Positions 16,821 to 24,720 of a DNA stretch of 64,000 nt are shown in pieces (position 1 is the stretch's first letter; every line of letters starts with the position of its first letter). Source of the DNA: Flavobacteriales bacterium UBA2306 (GTDB taxonomy: Bacteria > Bacteroidota > Bacteroidia > Flavobacteriales > Weeksellaceae); contig DDVS01000002.1 of assembly GCA_002345565.1 (NCBI GenBank), positions 293,605 to 357,604 on the forward strand. Direction: 5' to 3'. Position numbers and translations under genes: made by a program. Below the pieces are notes generated by a model, which was not told the origin of the DNA, made no database searches, and saw only the letters and a program-made list of their open reading frames with translations.

Positions 16821-17643
16821 TGTTCAATAGGGTGGAACTTTTTAACAGTTATAGGGTGCCATTGTTCTAACGGGCATTTATGGAGAACAATTTGCCGGTT
16901 TTGATCCCGATGGCTTTTGAAAGGCTAGATAATAGTTCAAAATATTCTTTTGATGTTTTTTTTGATAAACTGTTGATTTACAAAAGACCAGATCCTTAAC
17001 TATCGAAACAGACGAAAATTATATGATACGGTACTTTTCAACAAAAAAAACAAACGTTTCGAGATCAATTCTCCCTGGATCTATAGCAGATACTACGTTT
17101 TTCCGACGATACTATCCTCCCATATTCTTTTTATAAATATCAAAAGCGGGGCTTGCGGCAAAAGGTGTGGATGTTATGGGTATCGATAGGCAAACCAAAA
17201 TTACTGAAGAGAAAATAGCTGAGTTGGATAAAAAGCTGGAAGAACTTCCAGAAGCTAGACAATTATTAATAGTTCAGTATAAAAAGGAAAATTGGAGCAA
17301 TTGAAATTGAGTGAAAATAAAGACCTCATTAAGGATAGAGCTGATGAGAATAAAGTACTGTTTTACTTATCAAAAGCAAATTATATTGATTCTAATGTAA
17401 GACAAAGTCAATCATACAATCCAAAGGTTCAAGCAATAGCAGATAATACCTTTGTTATAAATAAAGACATAAGAAGAAGGTAGTTATCACAAAACAATTT
17501 CTGTAATTTAAAATTTATGTGCTATTTTTACAAAGCAATTGGAGAAGTAAATTATCCTATTTCATAAGGTGGAATATTCGGTTACCTAACAAAATCAATG
17601 TTCTGAAAGCCGTTATTGTAAGGCCATAAGATGAAAAACATAT
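16821..17643. other. Degenerate non-coding end of the island
   Basis: About 820 bases without an intact recognisable gene. A 41-codon frame starting MENNLPVLIPMAFERLDN lies at its beginning, and a frameshifted coiled-coil frame (listed separately) at its end. I recognise no transposase or other family here. Short open frames broken by stops suggest relics of genes. Confidence 0.4.
17176..17483 (+). pseudogene. Frameshifted small coiled-coil protein, unknown
   Basis: An open frame from about 17176 encodes MGIDRQTKITEEKIAELDKK and LEELPEARQLLIVQYKKE, then stops at 17302. In a second frame the sequence continues from 17292 with LEQLKLSENKDLIKDRADEN and ends NTFVINKDIRRR at 17483. Adding one A to the A-run before 17292 joins both into a single protein of about 103 residues, mostly charged helix and likely coiled coil. 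I do not recognise the family. It is near the right end of the island and has probably decayed. Confidence 0.35.
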
Positions 17644-17661
17644 ATCCCTGGAGAAACCACT
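17644..17661 (+). repeat. Island right attachment repeat
   Basis: Exact 18-base copy of 9703-9720 (tRNA-Phe 3' end), in the same orientation, with no tRNA body in front of it. Two bases further on is a tRNA-type terminator. Confidence 0.8.
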
Positions 17662-17662
17662 T

Positions 17663-17695
17663 AAACCACTTACAAGTTTGTAGGTGGTTTTTTTG
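17663..17695 (+). terminator. Probable original tRNA-Phe terminator, displaced by the island
   Basis: A 13-base-pair stem AAACCACTTACAA (17663-17675) with TTGTAGGTGGTTT (17678-17690, one G-T pair) is followed by seven T. It begins two bases after the tRNA-end repeat, exactly where a terminator of the uninterrupted tRNA gene would be. No plus-strand gene of its own now precedes it. Confidence 0.75.
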
Positions 17696-17699
17696 TAGC

Positions 17700-18608
17700 T
17701 TATTTTCCCCATGAAAATTGTAAAATTACCGGAAAATGGTCGCTGTAACCGCCTATGTAACGAGAACCGGCGTATGAGCGAAACGGGAAATGATAATTTT
17801 TTCTGTCCGGATTTCTTAACTTAGGAGGTTTGTAAATGCTTGCAATATTAAGTTTTAAATTGAATTTTTCTAATAATAACGCTTCCGTAAACAGTATTTG
17901 GTCAAATCCTAAACCTGTTTTTTTATGATAAGTAGAAAAATCGCCATTTTTAAAAATAGATTCAAACGGATTGGATAAAATAGAAGTAAAATTCTGATCC
18001 TCAGCTAAAGCTTTTACCATATCGTGATTTGGATTTTCATTAAAATCGCCCATTATTAAAATCGCTTCATTCTGGTAATAAAGATCATCAATTTTTTCTT
18101 TCAGATTTTGAAGGATATAATGTCGGAGTTTCCTTTTTTCATCCTGGTTGCGCTGCGAAGGAAGATGAATAACGAATATATTTAACTTCTGTGCCTGATA
18201 CTCTAATTTAGCATAAAGAATATCCCGCGTTGGTGAGATATCATCATCCATAGGGAAATTTAAAAAATCTGATTCTATGATCTTAAAATGAATGGGATTA
18301 AAAAGTAAGGCTACACTAAGACCTCCAGAATCTTGGGAATCCTGATAAATCCATTGATAGCCTGCCAAGACAGAGTCGTTGCTTGCCAAATCGGATAATA
18401 CCGATGATGCGCCAATTTCTGCCATACCAATTAAGCCTGGTAATTGATTATAATCTTCTTTTATCCATTCAAAAACCCGTTTTATTTTGCGTATTTTGAG
18501 TTGGTATTTATAAAGGTCCCAATTGTACAAACGCATAGCAGAATGATCTATGGGATACAGATTTTCTACATTGTAAAAAAGGAAAAGAGGCTTGTTTTTT
18601 ATCACCAT
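17700..18608 (-). CDS. Endonuclease/exonuclease/phosphatase family protein
   Basis: A metal-dependent phosphodiesterase fold of 302 residues. The landmarks are the N-terminal FYNVENL, EIGASSVL (near 64), the metal- and catalytic-site motif MGDFNENPNHD (near 197) and the C-terminal SDHFPV pair. It has no signal peptide, so it is probably cytoplasmic. The substrate is not predictable: members range from DNA-repair nucleases to phosphatases. Its start overlaps the end of corA by 7 bases, so the two are co-transcribed with corA first. The gene ends 5 bases beyond the island border and belongs to the ancestral chromosome. Confidence 0.88.
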   Translation of the reverse strand: MVIKNKPLFLFYNVENLYPIDHSAMRLYNWDLYKYQLKIRKIKRVFEWIKEDYNQLPGLIGMAEIGASSVLSDLASNDSVLAGYQWIYQDSQDSGGLSVALLFNPIHFKIIESDFLNFPMDDDISPTRDILYAKLEYQAQKLNIFVIHLPSQRNQDEKRKLRHYILQNLKEKIDDLYYQNEAILIMGDFNENPNHDMVKALAEDQNFTSILSNPFESIFKNGDFSTYHKKTGLGFDQILFTEALLLEKFNLKLNIASIYKPPKLRNPDRKNYHFPFRSYAGSRYIGGYSDHFPVILQFSWGK

Positions 18609-19504
18609 CTTTTACGTCTCATATAGATAAAAGTGACTATTACGATAGCACCCATAAGACCTAAAGTGTAAAAGTAACCGTTTTTGTGATGCAATTCTGG
18701 CATGTGGTCAAAATTCATCCCGTAAATCCCGGCGATAAAAGTAATCGGTAAAAAATAAACAGAATAGATGGCAAGAAGTTTCATTACCTGATTAGCTTTT
18801 TGATCGGAAAGAGCCAAAAACATAGAGATAAGATTGACGGTTTGCGCATTGATGTGGTCAAAATCTGCAATCACGCCATTTTGTTTGTCCAATAAATCCA
18901 TAACTTCTACCTCTTGCAGCTCTAGCTTTCGGAAATTGGAAATCCATTCGCTCGAAATATTCAGAATCCTTGTGTTGAGGCCGGATTTTCTTTTAAGTTT
19001 ATAAAGACGTTTAATTTGGTTGGTGTGATTAGAGTGTTTCAAAAATATTTCATTCTCTACCTGATCCATGATTTCTAAAAGGTATTGGCTTTCATCATCA
19101 AAGGTTTTTATAATGCGCAATGCAAGTTTTAAAACCAGTTGATCTCTTGTAATGTGGACCTGCCTGTTAGCCATTAATTCAGCCAGAACGTGGTTAATGC
19201 TCTCGCTTTTGGCTCTGTGCGTGGTGATAATAATCCCCGGAATCAGAAAAATACCAAGCTTACTACTGATGTCGCTAATGCTGTTAAAAGTTCTGCGATC
19301 CAGATCCTTGGATTCTCTGGTAAGGAAAAACTTTACTTCATCTACTTCTTCATACTTCGGCAAGTGGTTAGGGTCTATCGTATCTTCTAAAAGTAGTTTA
19401 TTGATATGGTAGCGTTTGTGAAGAAATTTCAAATCTTCCTCTGTGGGAGATTCTACATCTATCCATTCCCAATTTTCGGTTTTAAACTTTTGTTCAATCG
19501 GCAT
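18602..19504 (-). CDS. corA: CorA-family magnesium/cobalt transporter
   Basis: A pentameric divalent-cation channel of the inner membrane. The 300-residue protein has a long soluble N-terminal domain and two C-terminal membrane helices. The family signature YGMNFDHMPEL (GMN near residue 263) ends the first helix, and the tail YMRRKRW is positively charged. The gene precedes and overlaps the nuclease gene. The cation preference cannot be read from the sequence. Confidence 0.93.
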   Translation of the reverse strand: MPIEQKFKTENWEWIDVESPTEEDLKFLHKRYHINKLLLEDTIDPNHLPKYEEVDEVKFFLTRESKDLDRRTFNSISDISSKLGIFLIPGIIITTHRAKSESINHVLAELMANRQVHITRDQLVLKLALRIIKTFDDESQYLLEIMDQVENEIFLKHSNHTNQIKRLYKLKRKSGLNTRILNISSEWISNFRKLELQEVEVMDLLDKQNGVIADFDHINAQTVNLISMFLALSDQKANQVMKLLAIYSVYFLPITFIAGIYGMNFDHMPELHHKNGYFYTLGLMGAIVIVTFIYMRRKRW

Positions 19505-19653
19505 TTAACAAATCTAATTAAAATCTTAATATCATCTCAAAAATTTTAAATCAAAAGCTTTAAAAAATAGGGCTGATAAAAATAACTGAATATAGAACTT
19601 ATGTATTAAATAAAATAATTATTTTTGCCAAAATTTTTATCAAATTCTTAAAA

Positions 19654-20676
19654 ATGATTAAAAGTATTATAGCTGGCGTAGGTCATTACGTTCCAGAAAA
19701 CATAGTAACAAACGATGATCTTTCTAAGTTGATGACTACCAATGATGAATGGATTACGGAAAGAACAGGAATCAAAGAAAGAAGACATCGTGCCAACCGA
19801 GTAGATTCTGAAGAAACCACATCTTTTTACGGTTTCAAAGCTTCAGAAATCGCTCTTAAAAATGCGAATCTCACAGCAAAAGACATTGATTATATCGTTT
19901 TCGCCACATTATCACCGGATTATTTCTTCCCAGGTTCTGGCGTTCTTTTGCAAGAAATGTTGGGTTGCGACACAATTGGAGCTTTGGATGTAAGAAATCA
20001 ATGTTCTGGTTTTGTCTATGCAATGAGTGTTGCAGATGCATTTATCAAGTCTAGACTTTATAAAAATGTTTTGGTTGTAGGCGCGGAGATTCATTCATTT
20101 GGTTTGGATATGAGTGATAGGGGACGTGGCGTTTCTGTTATCTTCGGAGATGGAGCAGGAGCAGTGGTTTTATCAGCAAGTGAAGATGAAAACGTAAAAG
20201 GAATCTTATCCGTGAATATGCACTCCGAAGGGAAATATGCAGAAGAATTAGCCGTAAAATTCCCAGGAACCAAGCTGGGCTGGAGCGATGTCCTTTTAAA
20301 TAACCCGGATTCGATTGCTCCGGAAGATATTTATCCTGTGATGAATGGTAATTTTGTCTTCAAACATGCCGTTACCCGTTTCCCGGAAACTATTCTGGAA
20401 GCTTTGGAAAAAGCAGGGAAAAAGATTGAGGATTTAGATTTATTAATTCCACACCAAGCGAATATTAGAATTGCACAATATGTTCAGCAATTATTGCATT
20501 TGCCAGACGAAAAAGTATTCGTGAATATTCAAAAATATGGTAATACCACCGCCGCTTCTATTCCTATTGCTTTAAGTGAAGCCATCTTGGAAGGTAGAAT
20601 GAAACGTGGCGATTTGGTTTGTCTTTCAGCTTTCGGAAGTGGTTTCACTTGGGGAAGTGTTTTGTTTGAATATTAA
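19654..20676 (+). CDS. fabH: 3-Oxoacyl-ACP synthase III family protein (FabH)
   Basis: Thiolase-fold enzyme that starts fatty-acid synthesis by condensing an acyl-CoA with malonyl-ACP. The 340 residues include the catalytic cysteine C117 in DVRNQCSGF, the histidine in LIPHQANIRI and the asparagine in YGNTTAAS, a full Cys-His-Asn triad. GDGAGAVVL is also typical. The gene stands alone, without other fab genes. Flavobacteria often have several FabH paralogues, so it may have a different starter-unit role. A -7-like TATTTTTG lies at 19620-19627, 27 bases before the ATG. Confidence 0.9.
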   Translation: MIKSIIAGVGHYVPENIVTNDDLSKLMTTNDEWITERTGIKERRHRANRVDSEETTSFYGFKASEIALKNANLTAKDIDYIVFATLSPDYFFPGSGVLLQEMLGCDTIGALDVRNQCSGFVYAMSVADAFIKSRLYKNVLVVGAEIHSFGLDMSDRGRGVSVIFGDGAGAVVLSASEDENVKGILSVNMHSEGKYAEELAVKFPGTKLGWSDVLLNNPDSIAPEDIYPVMNGNFVFKHAVTRFPETILEALEKAGKKIEDLDLLIPHQANIRIAQYVQQLLHLPDEKVFVNIQKYGNTTAASIPIALSEAILEGRMKRGDLVCLSAFGSGFTWGSVLFEY

Positions 20677-20708
20677 GTCAATTCAATTTAAAATATGAAA
20701 TAGAAAAA

Positions 20709-20830
20709 CCACAAAAGTCACAAAAGATTCTTAATGATTAAAGTAATTCAAAAGTTTTAAAAAAGTATTAATTATGAGCATTTAACTTATTTGCTCTTTA
20801 AAGTAAAATTTACTTTTGTGACTTTTGTGG
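20709..20830. repeat. Perfect 18-bp inverted repeat of tandem words after fabH
   Basis: CCACAAAAGTCACAAAAG (20709-20726) is the exact reverse complement of CTTTTGTGACTTTTGTGG (20813-20830), with 86 bases between. Each arm is itself two copies of a CACAAAAGT-like 9-mer. It is placed between fabH and the ohrR terminator. Confidence 0.7.
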
Positions 20831-20839
20831 TGAAAAAAC

Positions 20840-20876
20840 AAAAAGAGCTATCCGGATTTTCCAAATAGCTCTTTTT
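20840..20876. terminator. Bidirectional terminator between fabH and ohrR
   Basis: A 12-base-pair stem AAAAAGAGCTAT (20840-20851) with ATAGCTCTTTTT (20865-20876), with T runs in both directions. It abuts the ohrR stop. Confidence 0.85.
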
Positions 20877-21305
20877 TTATCGATTGATTTTGTTGACGAC
20901 TTTATCGGATAATGATTTCAATTGATGCATATCATCCACACTCAGTTGAAGCGATTCCAAAATCTGCATTGGTATGCAACTGGCTTTTTCCTTCAATTGA
21001 TAACCTTTTTCTGTCAGTTGGATTTTGACAACACGTTCGTCATCTTTGCTTCGGGTGCGTGTCAGATAAGATTTGCTTTCCAGCCTTTTGAGCAAGGGCG
21101 TCAAAGTACCGTTGTCCAATTGCAGTATTTCTCCCAACTGATTGACGGTCAAATCGTCCTTTTCCCAAAGCGCCATCATCGTGATATATTGTGGATAGGT
21201 AAGACCAATCTCGTTTAAAATCGGACGATACGCCTGCATAATCTCACGATGCAAAACATAGACGGAAAAGCACAGCTGCTTGTCCAATTTTAATAAGTCT
21301 TCCAT
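20877..21305 (-). CDS. ohrR: OhrR-type MarR repressor, peroxide sensing
   Basis: Winged-helix repressor of 142 residues. The N-terminus LLKLDKQLCFSVYVLHREIM places a cysteine (C12) in the position of the reactive, peroxide-oxidised cysteine of OhrR proteins. It is the only cysteine in the N-terminal part; a second lies in KASCIPMQ near residue 114. The DNA-binding wing includes TRSKDDERVVKIQLTEKG. It is the third gene of an ohr-nitroreductase-ohrR run with gaps of 8-9 bases, and probably represses that operon by binding the palindrome at 22426-22445. The assignment rests on the cysteine and on the context, which agree. Confidence 0.88.
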   Translation of the reverse strand: MEDLLKLDKQLCFSVYVLHREIMQAYRPILNEIGLTYPQYITMMALWEKDDLTVNQLGEILQLDNGTLTPLLKRLESKSYLTRTRSKDDERVVKIQLTEKGYQLKEKASCIPMQILESLQLSVDDMHQLKSLSDKVVNKINR

Positions 21306-21313
21306 ATCTCTAA

Positions 21314-21949
21314 TTATTTATATTCTAAAACGAATTCCTCTTTCGGAACTCTCACTTTTTTCATCGGTGCAATCCAGTCACGTGATGGGTCAGAAACACC
21401 TACATACATTAGGGAAACACTTTTCAATCCGTGTTTTTCTAATTCCAAAACCTTGTCGATAACTGCATTATCAAAACCTTCTACTGGTGTAGAATCTACC
21501 TTAAGTTCTGCTGCTTGTGCCAGTGCTGAACCTAGTGCGATGTAAGTTTGACGCGCGGTATGCGCAAAGTTTTTTTCTGCTTCCTCTTCAAGATAGATCG
21601 ATTTTAACTTATCAGTATAACTTCCGAAACGGCCTCTTGGCAATTCTCTCTCATCCGTTGTGAAGTCATAGACTTTATCAATTCTTTCTGCTGTATATCT
21701 ATCCCAAGCCGCGAAGATGATAATGTGAGAAGCTTCTCTCATACATTCTGGATTAAGAGCACCTTCTGATAATTGATCTTTCAAATCCTGATTCTCAACC
21801 ACCAATATTTTGAAAGGCTGAAGACCTGATGAAGTAGGCGCTAATCTTGCCGCTTCAACAATTTTATCGATATTTTCCTGACTTACTTTTTCTGATGGAT
21901 TATATGCTTTTACGGCGTGTCTCCATTTTAGATTTTCTATTAATGACAT
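21314..21949 (-). CDS. Nitroreductase-family NAD(P)H-dependent flavin oxidoreductase
   Basis: An FMN enzyme of the nitroreductase fold, 211 residues. It has the family N-terminus with RHAVKAYNPSEKV and RLAPTSSGLQPFKILVV (near 36-52), which binds FMN phosphate. The C-terminal region SLMYVGVSDPSRDW and the acidic/basic tail are also family-like. It is the middle gene of the ohr operon, so it is likely induced by organic peroxides. It may reduce quinones, nitro compounds or peroxide breakdown products; the physiological substrate is unknown. Confidence 0.88.
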   Translation of the reverse strand: MSLIENLKWRHAVKAYNPSEKVSQENIDKIVEAARLAPTSSGLQPFKILVVENQDLKDQLSEGALNPECMREASHIIIFAAWDRYTAERIDKVYDFTTDERELPRGRFGSYTDKLKSIYLEEEAEKNFAHTARQTYIALGSALAQAAELKVDSTPVEGFDNAVIDKVLELEKHGLKSVSLMYVGVSDPSRDWIAPMKKVRVPKEEFVLEYK

Positions 21950-21958
21950 TTTATATTT

Positions 21959-22381
21959 TTAGTTGTTAGAAACGGTTAATTTAACTTCGATATTTCCTCT
22001 TGTAGCATTAGAGTAAGGACATATTTGATGAGCCTTTTCAATCAATTCCTGAGCTTGTTCCAAAGAAACTCCCGGGATGTTGGCGTGTAATTCAGCTTCC
22101 AAACCAAATCCTCCATTTTCGATTTGACCAATTCCAACTTTTGCCGTTACGGTTGTTTCACCAGTTTCGATTTTACTTTGTTTGATAATAAGGTTCAAAG
22201 CGCTGTCAAAACAAGCTGAATAACCTGCAGCAAAAAGCATTTCTGGATTAGCATAATCGTCATTTGCGCCACCTAAACCTTTTGGCATTCTAACTTCTAA
22301 ATCCAGAACTCCGTTGTCACTTTTAACCTTTCCGTTTCTTCCTCCTTTGGCTGTTGCGCCAATGCTATACAATGTTTTCAT
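21959..22381 (-). CDS. ohr: Organic hydroperoxide resistance protein (Ohr/OsmC family)
   Basis: Thiol peroxidase that reduces fatty-acid and other organic hydroperoxides. The 140 residues begin MKTLYSIGATAKGGRNGKVK, with the two catalytic cysteines in AGYSACFDSAL (near 61) and HQICPYSNATRGN (near 123) and the conserved LGGANDDYANPEMLFA. A longer reading starting at 22438 would run through the palindromic operator and lacks family similarity, so the ATG at 22381 is chosen. First gene of the ohr-nitroreductase-ohrR operon. Confidence 0.94.
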   Translation of the reverse strand: MKTLYSIGATAKGGRNGKVKSDNGVLDLEVRMPKGLGGANDDYANPEMLFAAGYSACFDSALNLIIKQSKIETGETTVTAKVGIGQIENGGFGLEAELHANIPGVSLEQAQELIEKAHQICPYSNATRGNIEVKLTVSNN

Positions 22382-22425
22382 TTTTATTAACTTAATAATT
22401 GATGATACAAATGTATGGCGGAAAA

Positions 22426-22445
22426 TTATATTGTGCACAATATAA
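22426..22445. promoter_or_regulatory. Perfect 20-bp palindromic operator upstream of ohr
   Basis: TTATATTGTGCACAATATAA reads the same on both strands. It is centred 55 bases upstream of the ohr ATG. The location, symmetry and the OhrR-type gene in the operon make it the likely MarR/OhrR operator. This is inferred; no binding evidence exists here. Confidence 0.75.
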
Positions 22446-22639
22446 AATAAAGTTTATATCAAAATCTATTATTGACGAAAACTATATAGAATTATTTCTA
22501 CAGAACTAGCCTTTTTACGTCTATTTCGGAATATGAAAATAATTGTCTACCATCAATTTGATTTCTTGCAATGTTTTAAGATGTTGATTATTAGTTGTTT
22601 GTTTCTTGTTTTGTTAGATTTGTCAAACAAAAAACCATT

Positions 22640-22656
22640 TTGGCACGGAATTTACA
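22640..22656 (+). promoter_or_regulatory. Sigma-54-like -24/-12 promoter of the barrel gene
   Basis: TTGGCACGGAATTTACA fits the consensus YTGGCACGRNNNTTGCW at all specified positions but one (A for G in the -12 element). It is 35 bases upstream of the barrel gene ATG. The mismatch is at a highly conserved base, so activity is uncertain. An enhancer-binding activator would be required. Confidence 0.5.
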
Positions 22657-22690
22657 ATTATGTCCCTTGTAAAATTTAAAATTTAAAAAT

Positions 22691-23263
22691 ATGAAATCTT
22701 TAAAGCATTTAATACTAGGAGTGGGAATTTTGGCAGGAGGATTAATGTCTGCACAGAGTTCTGATATGACCAATATGTTAAAAGTTGGTCTTAACACAGG
22801 TATTTCAACAGGTGGTAATACTGCCGCAAATTTGGGAGTAGATTTATCTTATCAAAATCTGATTACACCAGGTTTCGGTTTAGGTATTGCGACAGGTTAC
22901 AATCAATATTTCGGAAAGAATAGATCCATTAACGGCGTAAATGTCGAGAACAATGATTTTGGAGTTATTCCTGTTGCTGCACTTTTCAGAGTATATCCAA
23001 AACAAACAGGGTTTTATTTTGGTGCTGATTTAGGTTACGGTTTCATCGTTGGAGATGACAAGGTAGCAAGTAATGTAAATGTGGATAGACCAGATGGTGG
23101 TTTCTACATTAGACCAGAGATTGGTTACCACAACCGCGATTGGAACTTCTTTGCTCAGTATAACAAAACATTTACAGGAGACAAAGGACAAATTGGAGAT
23201 CAAAAATACAATGCAGGAGCAATCGGTGTAGGTGTTGCTTATAACATTCCTCTTGGTAAATAA
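22691..23263 (+). CDS. Outer-membrane beta-barrel protein, function unknown
   Basis: A 190-residue exported protein. The signal peptide ends at GGLMSAQ (residue 21). The rest alternates aromatic and polar residues in strands typical of a small eight-strand barrel: YQNLITPGFGLGIATGYNQY, FYFGADLGYGFIVG and GAIGVGVAYNIPLGK. The final strand ends in NIPLGK rather than a terminal aromatic residue. It is a single-gene unit with its own terminator and a sigma-54-like promoter. The function is unknown; similar small barrels are structural proteins or small porins. Confidence 0.75.
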   Translation: MKSLKHLILGVGILAGGLMSAQSSDMTNMLKVGLNTGISTGGNTAANLGVDLSYQNLITPGFGLGIATGYNQYFGKNRSINGVNVENNDFGVIPVAALFRVYPKQTGFYFGADLGYGFIVGDDKVASNVNVDRPDGGFYIRPEIGYHNRDWNFFAQYNKTFTGDKGQIGDQKYNAGAIGVGVAYNIPLGK

Positions 23264-23325
23264 TCAGAACTTTTTGGTTTTCTAAGAAAATCTAAAAATA
23301 TTAATCAAACTATGACACATATTAT

Positions 23326-23358
23326 CGCCTTCATTTTTATGAGGGCGTTAATTTTTTT
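23326..23358 (+). terminator. Terminator of the barrel gene
   Basis: CGCCTTCA (23326-23333) pairs with TGAGGGCG (23340-23347, one G-T pair), and a run of eight T follows. Confidence 0.75.
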
Positions 23359-23432
23359 TAAAAACTTATCATACATCAATTTTTATTTTGAATCATTCTA
23401 AGTAGATTTGCGCTATTAAAATTATTCAAGAA

Positions 23433-23999
23433 ATGAAAAAAGTATTATTACTAGCTGTATTGGTAAGCGGATTAGCTTTCGGACAAACTAAAAAATTAAC
23501 AAGTTCCGACGTACACTGGTGGGGTTATAAAATTGCAAAAACAGAAGCATCTTCTCACGATGGAACTGTGAATGTGAAATCTGGAAACTTAGTTCTTAAA
23601 AATGGAGCAGTTGTAGGTGGAGATTTCGTGTTGGATATGACTTCTATCAACGCAACAGACCTTTCTGGAGAATACCAAGGAAAATTGAACGGTCACTTGA
23701 AAAACGGTGATTTCTTCGAAGTGGAAAAATTCCCAACGGCGACTTACAAAATTACTTCTGTAAAGAAAAACTCTAACAAAGATTACAACTTTGTAGTAAA
23801 CGGAAACTTGACTGTAAAAGGTAAAACTAACCCAGTTTCTTTCCCTGCAAAAATCACTTCTTCAAACGGCGTTGTGACTTTGGAATCTGATAAATTTTCT
23901 TTCGACAGACAAAAATTTGATGTAGCTTACAAATCTACAATGCAAGACGTTTTGGTAAAGGACGATGTTGATTTGAAAGTTAAAATCAGCGTAAAATAA
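23433..23999 (+). CDS. YceI-family lipid-binding-like protein
   Basis: A periplasmic lipocalin-like fold of 188 residues. The signal peptide ends at LAFGQ (residue 17). Family features are KTEASSHDGTVNVKSGNLVL, the central HLKNGDFFEVEKFPTATYKI (near 91-110) and VKGKTNPVSFPAKI. YceI proteins bind long isoprenoid or amide lipids; the ligand here is unknown. A -7-like TAGATTTG lies at 23403-23410 ahead of the gene, and it ends at its own terminator. Confidence 0.92.
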   Translation: MKKVLLLAVLVSGLAFGQTKKLTSSDVHWWGYKIAKTEASSHDGTVNVKSGNLVLKNGAVVGGDFVLDMTSINATDLSGEYQGKLNGHLKNGDFFEVEKFPTATYKITSVKKNSNKDYNFVVNGNLTVKGKTNPVSFPAKITSSNGVVTLESDKFSFDRQKFDVAYKSTMQDVLVKDDVDLKVKISVK

Positions 24000-24022
24000 T
24001 TTTTCACAAAATATATATTTTC

Positions 24023-24052
24023 AAGGGCAGAATTTTTTCTGCTCTTTTTTTT
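24023..24052 (+). terminator. Terminator of the yceI-like gene
   Basis: AAGGGCAGAA (24023-24032) pairs with TTCTGCTCTT (24037-24046), followed by a T run. Confidence 0.75.
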
Positions 24053-24070
24053 GTTGTTAAATTTGGAGTA

Positions 24071-24712
24071 ATGAAACTATATATTATAAGCGGTCTCGGT
24101 GCAGATGAAAAAGTTTTAGAAAAACTCACTTTCAATCCAGAAATTGAAGTCATTCACATTCCGTGGCTTATCCCAAATCTTAACGAAGAATTTTCTGATT
24201 ATGTATACAGAATGTCAGAATCGATAGATGATTCCGAAGATTTTTATCTTTTGGGTTATTCTTTTGGAGGGATTTTGGTTCAGGAGATTCAGAAACTGAA
24301 ACCTGCAAAAAAAATTGTGATTTTGGGAAGTATTCGTTGTGATGCAGAGAAATCAAAATTTATCAAGCTTGGTGAAAAAACTAATGCTATAAAGTACATT
24401 CCCAAACCTTTTTTTGGAAATAGCAGTTCGGTTTTATATATGTTTCTGAAAAAAATATTTGATTCCAAAAACGCCAATCTTTTAGAATACTTCCGAGTAA
24501 AAGACCCATATTATCTAAAATGGTCAATGGACAAAGTTGCGAAATGGAAATTTGATAAGATTCCGGATGTCATTCAGATTTTGGCAGATAAGGACATAGT
24601 TTTTCCGATAAAGAATTCACAACCAGATTTTGTAATAAAAAATGCAACCCATCTTTTTCCATTAACCAAAGCCAAACAAGTTTCCGAGATTTTAAAAACC
24701 ATTTTTGTGTAA
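24071..24712 (+). CDS. Small alpha/beta-hydrolase
   Basis: A 213-residue cytoplasmic protein with the nucleophile elbow LLGYSFGGILVQE (serine near residue 62, GxSxGG) and a possible catalytic histidine in KNATHLFPLTKA (near 196). An aspartate in ILADKDIVFPIKN (near 177) could complete the triad. It lacks a signal peptide. It resembles short, lidless esterase-like members found in Bacteroidota; the substrate is unknown. It starts 72 bases after yceI beyond a terminator, so it is probably transcribed separately. Confidence 0.72.
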   Translation: MKLYIISGLGADEKVLEKLTFNPEIEVIHIPWLIPNLNEEFSDYVYRMSESIDDSEDFYLLGYSFGGILVQEIQKLKPAKKIVILGSIRCDAEKSKFIKLGEKTNAIKYIPKPFFGNSSSVLYMFLKKIFDSKNANLLEYFRVKDPYYLKWSMDKVAKWKFDKIPDVIQILADKDIVFPIKNSQPDFVIKNATHLFPLTKAKQVSEILKTIFV

Positions 24713-24720
24713 TTTTTAAT

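Noticed and set aside
22382..22438. Upstream extension of ohr to a start at 22438
   Set aside because: The extra 19 codons run through the palindromic operator and have no Ohr family similarity.
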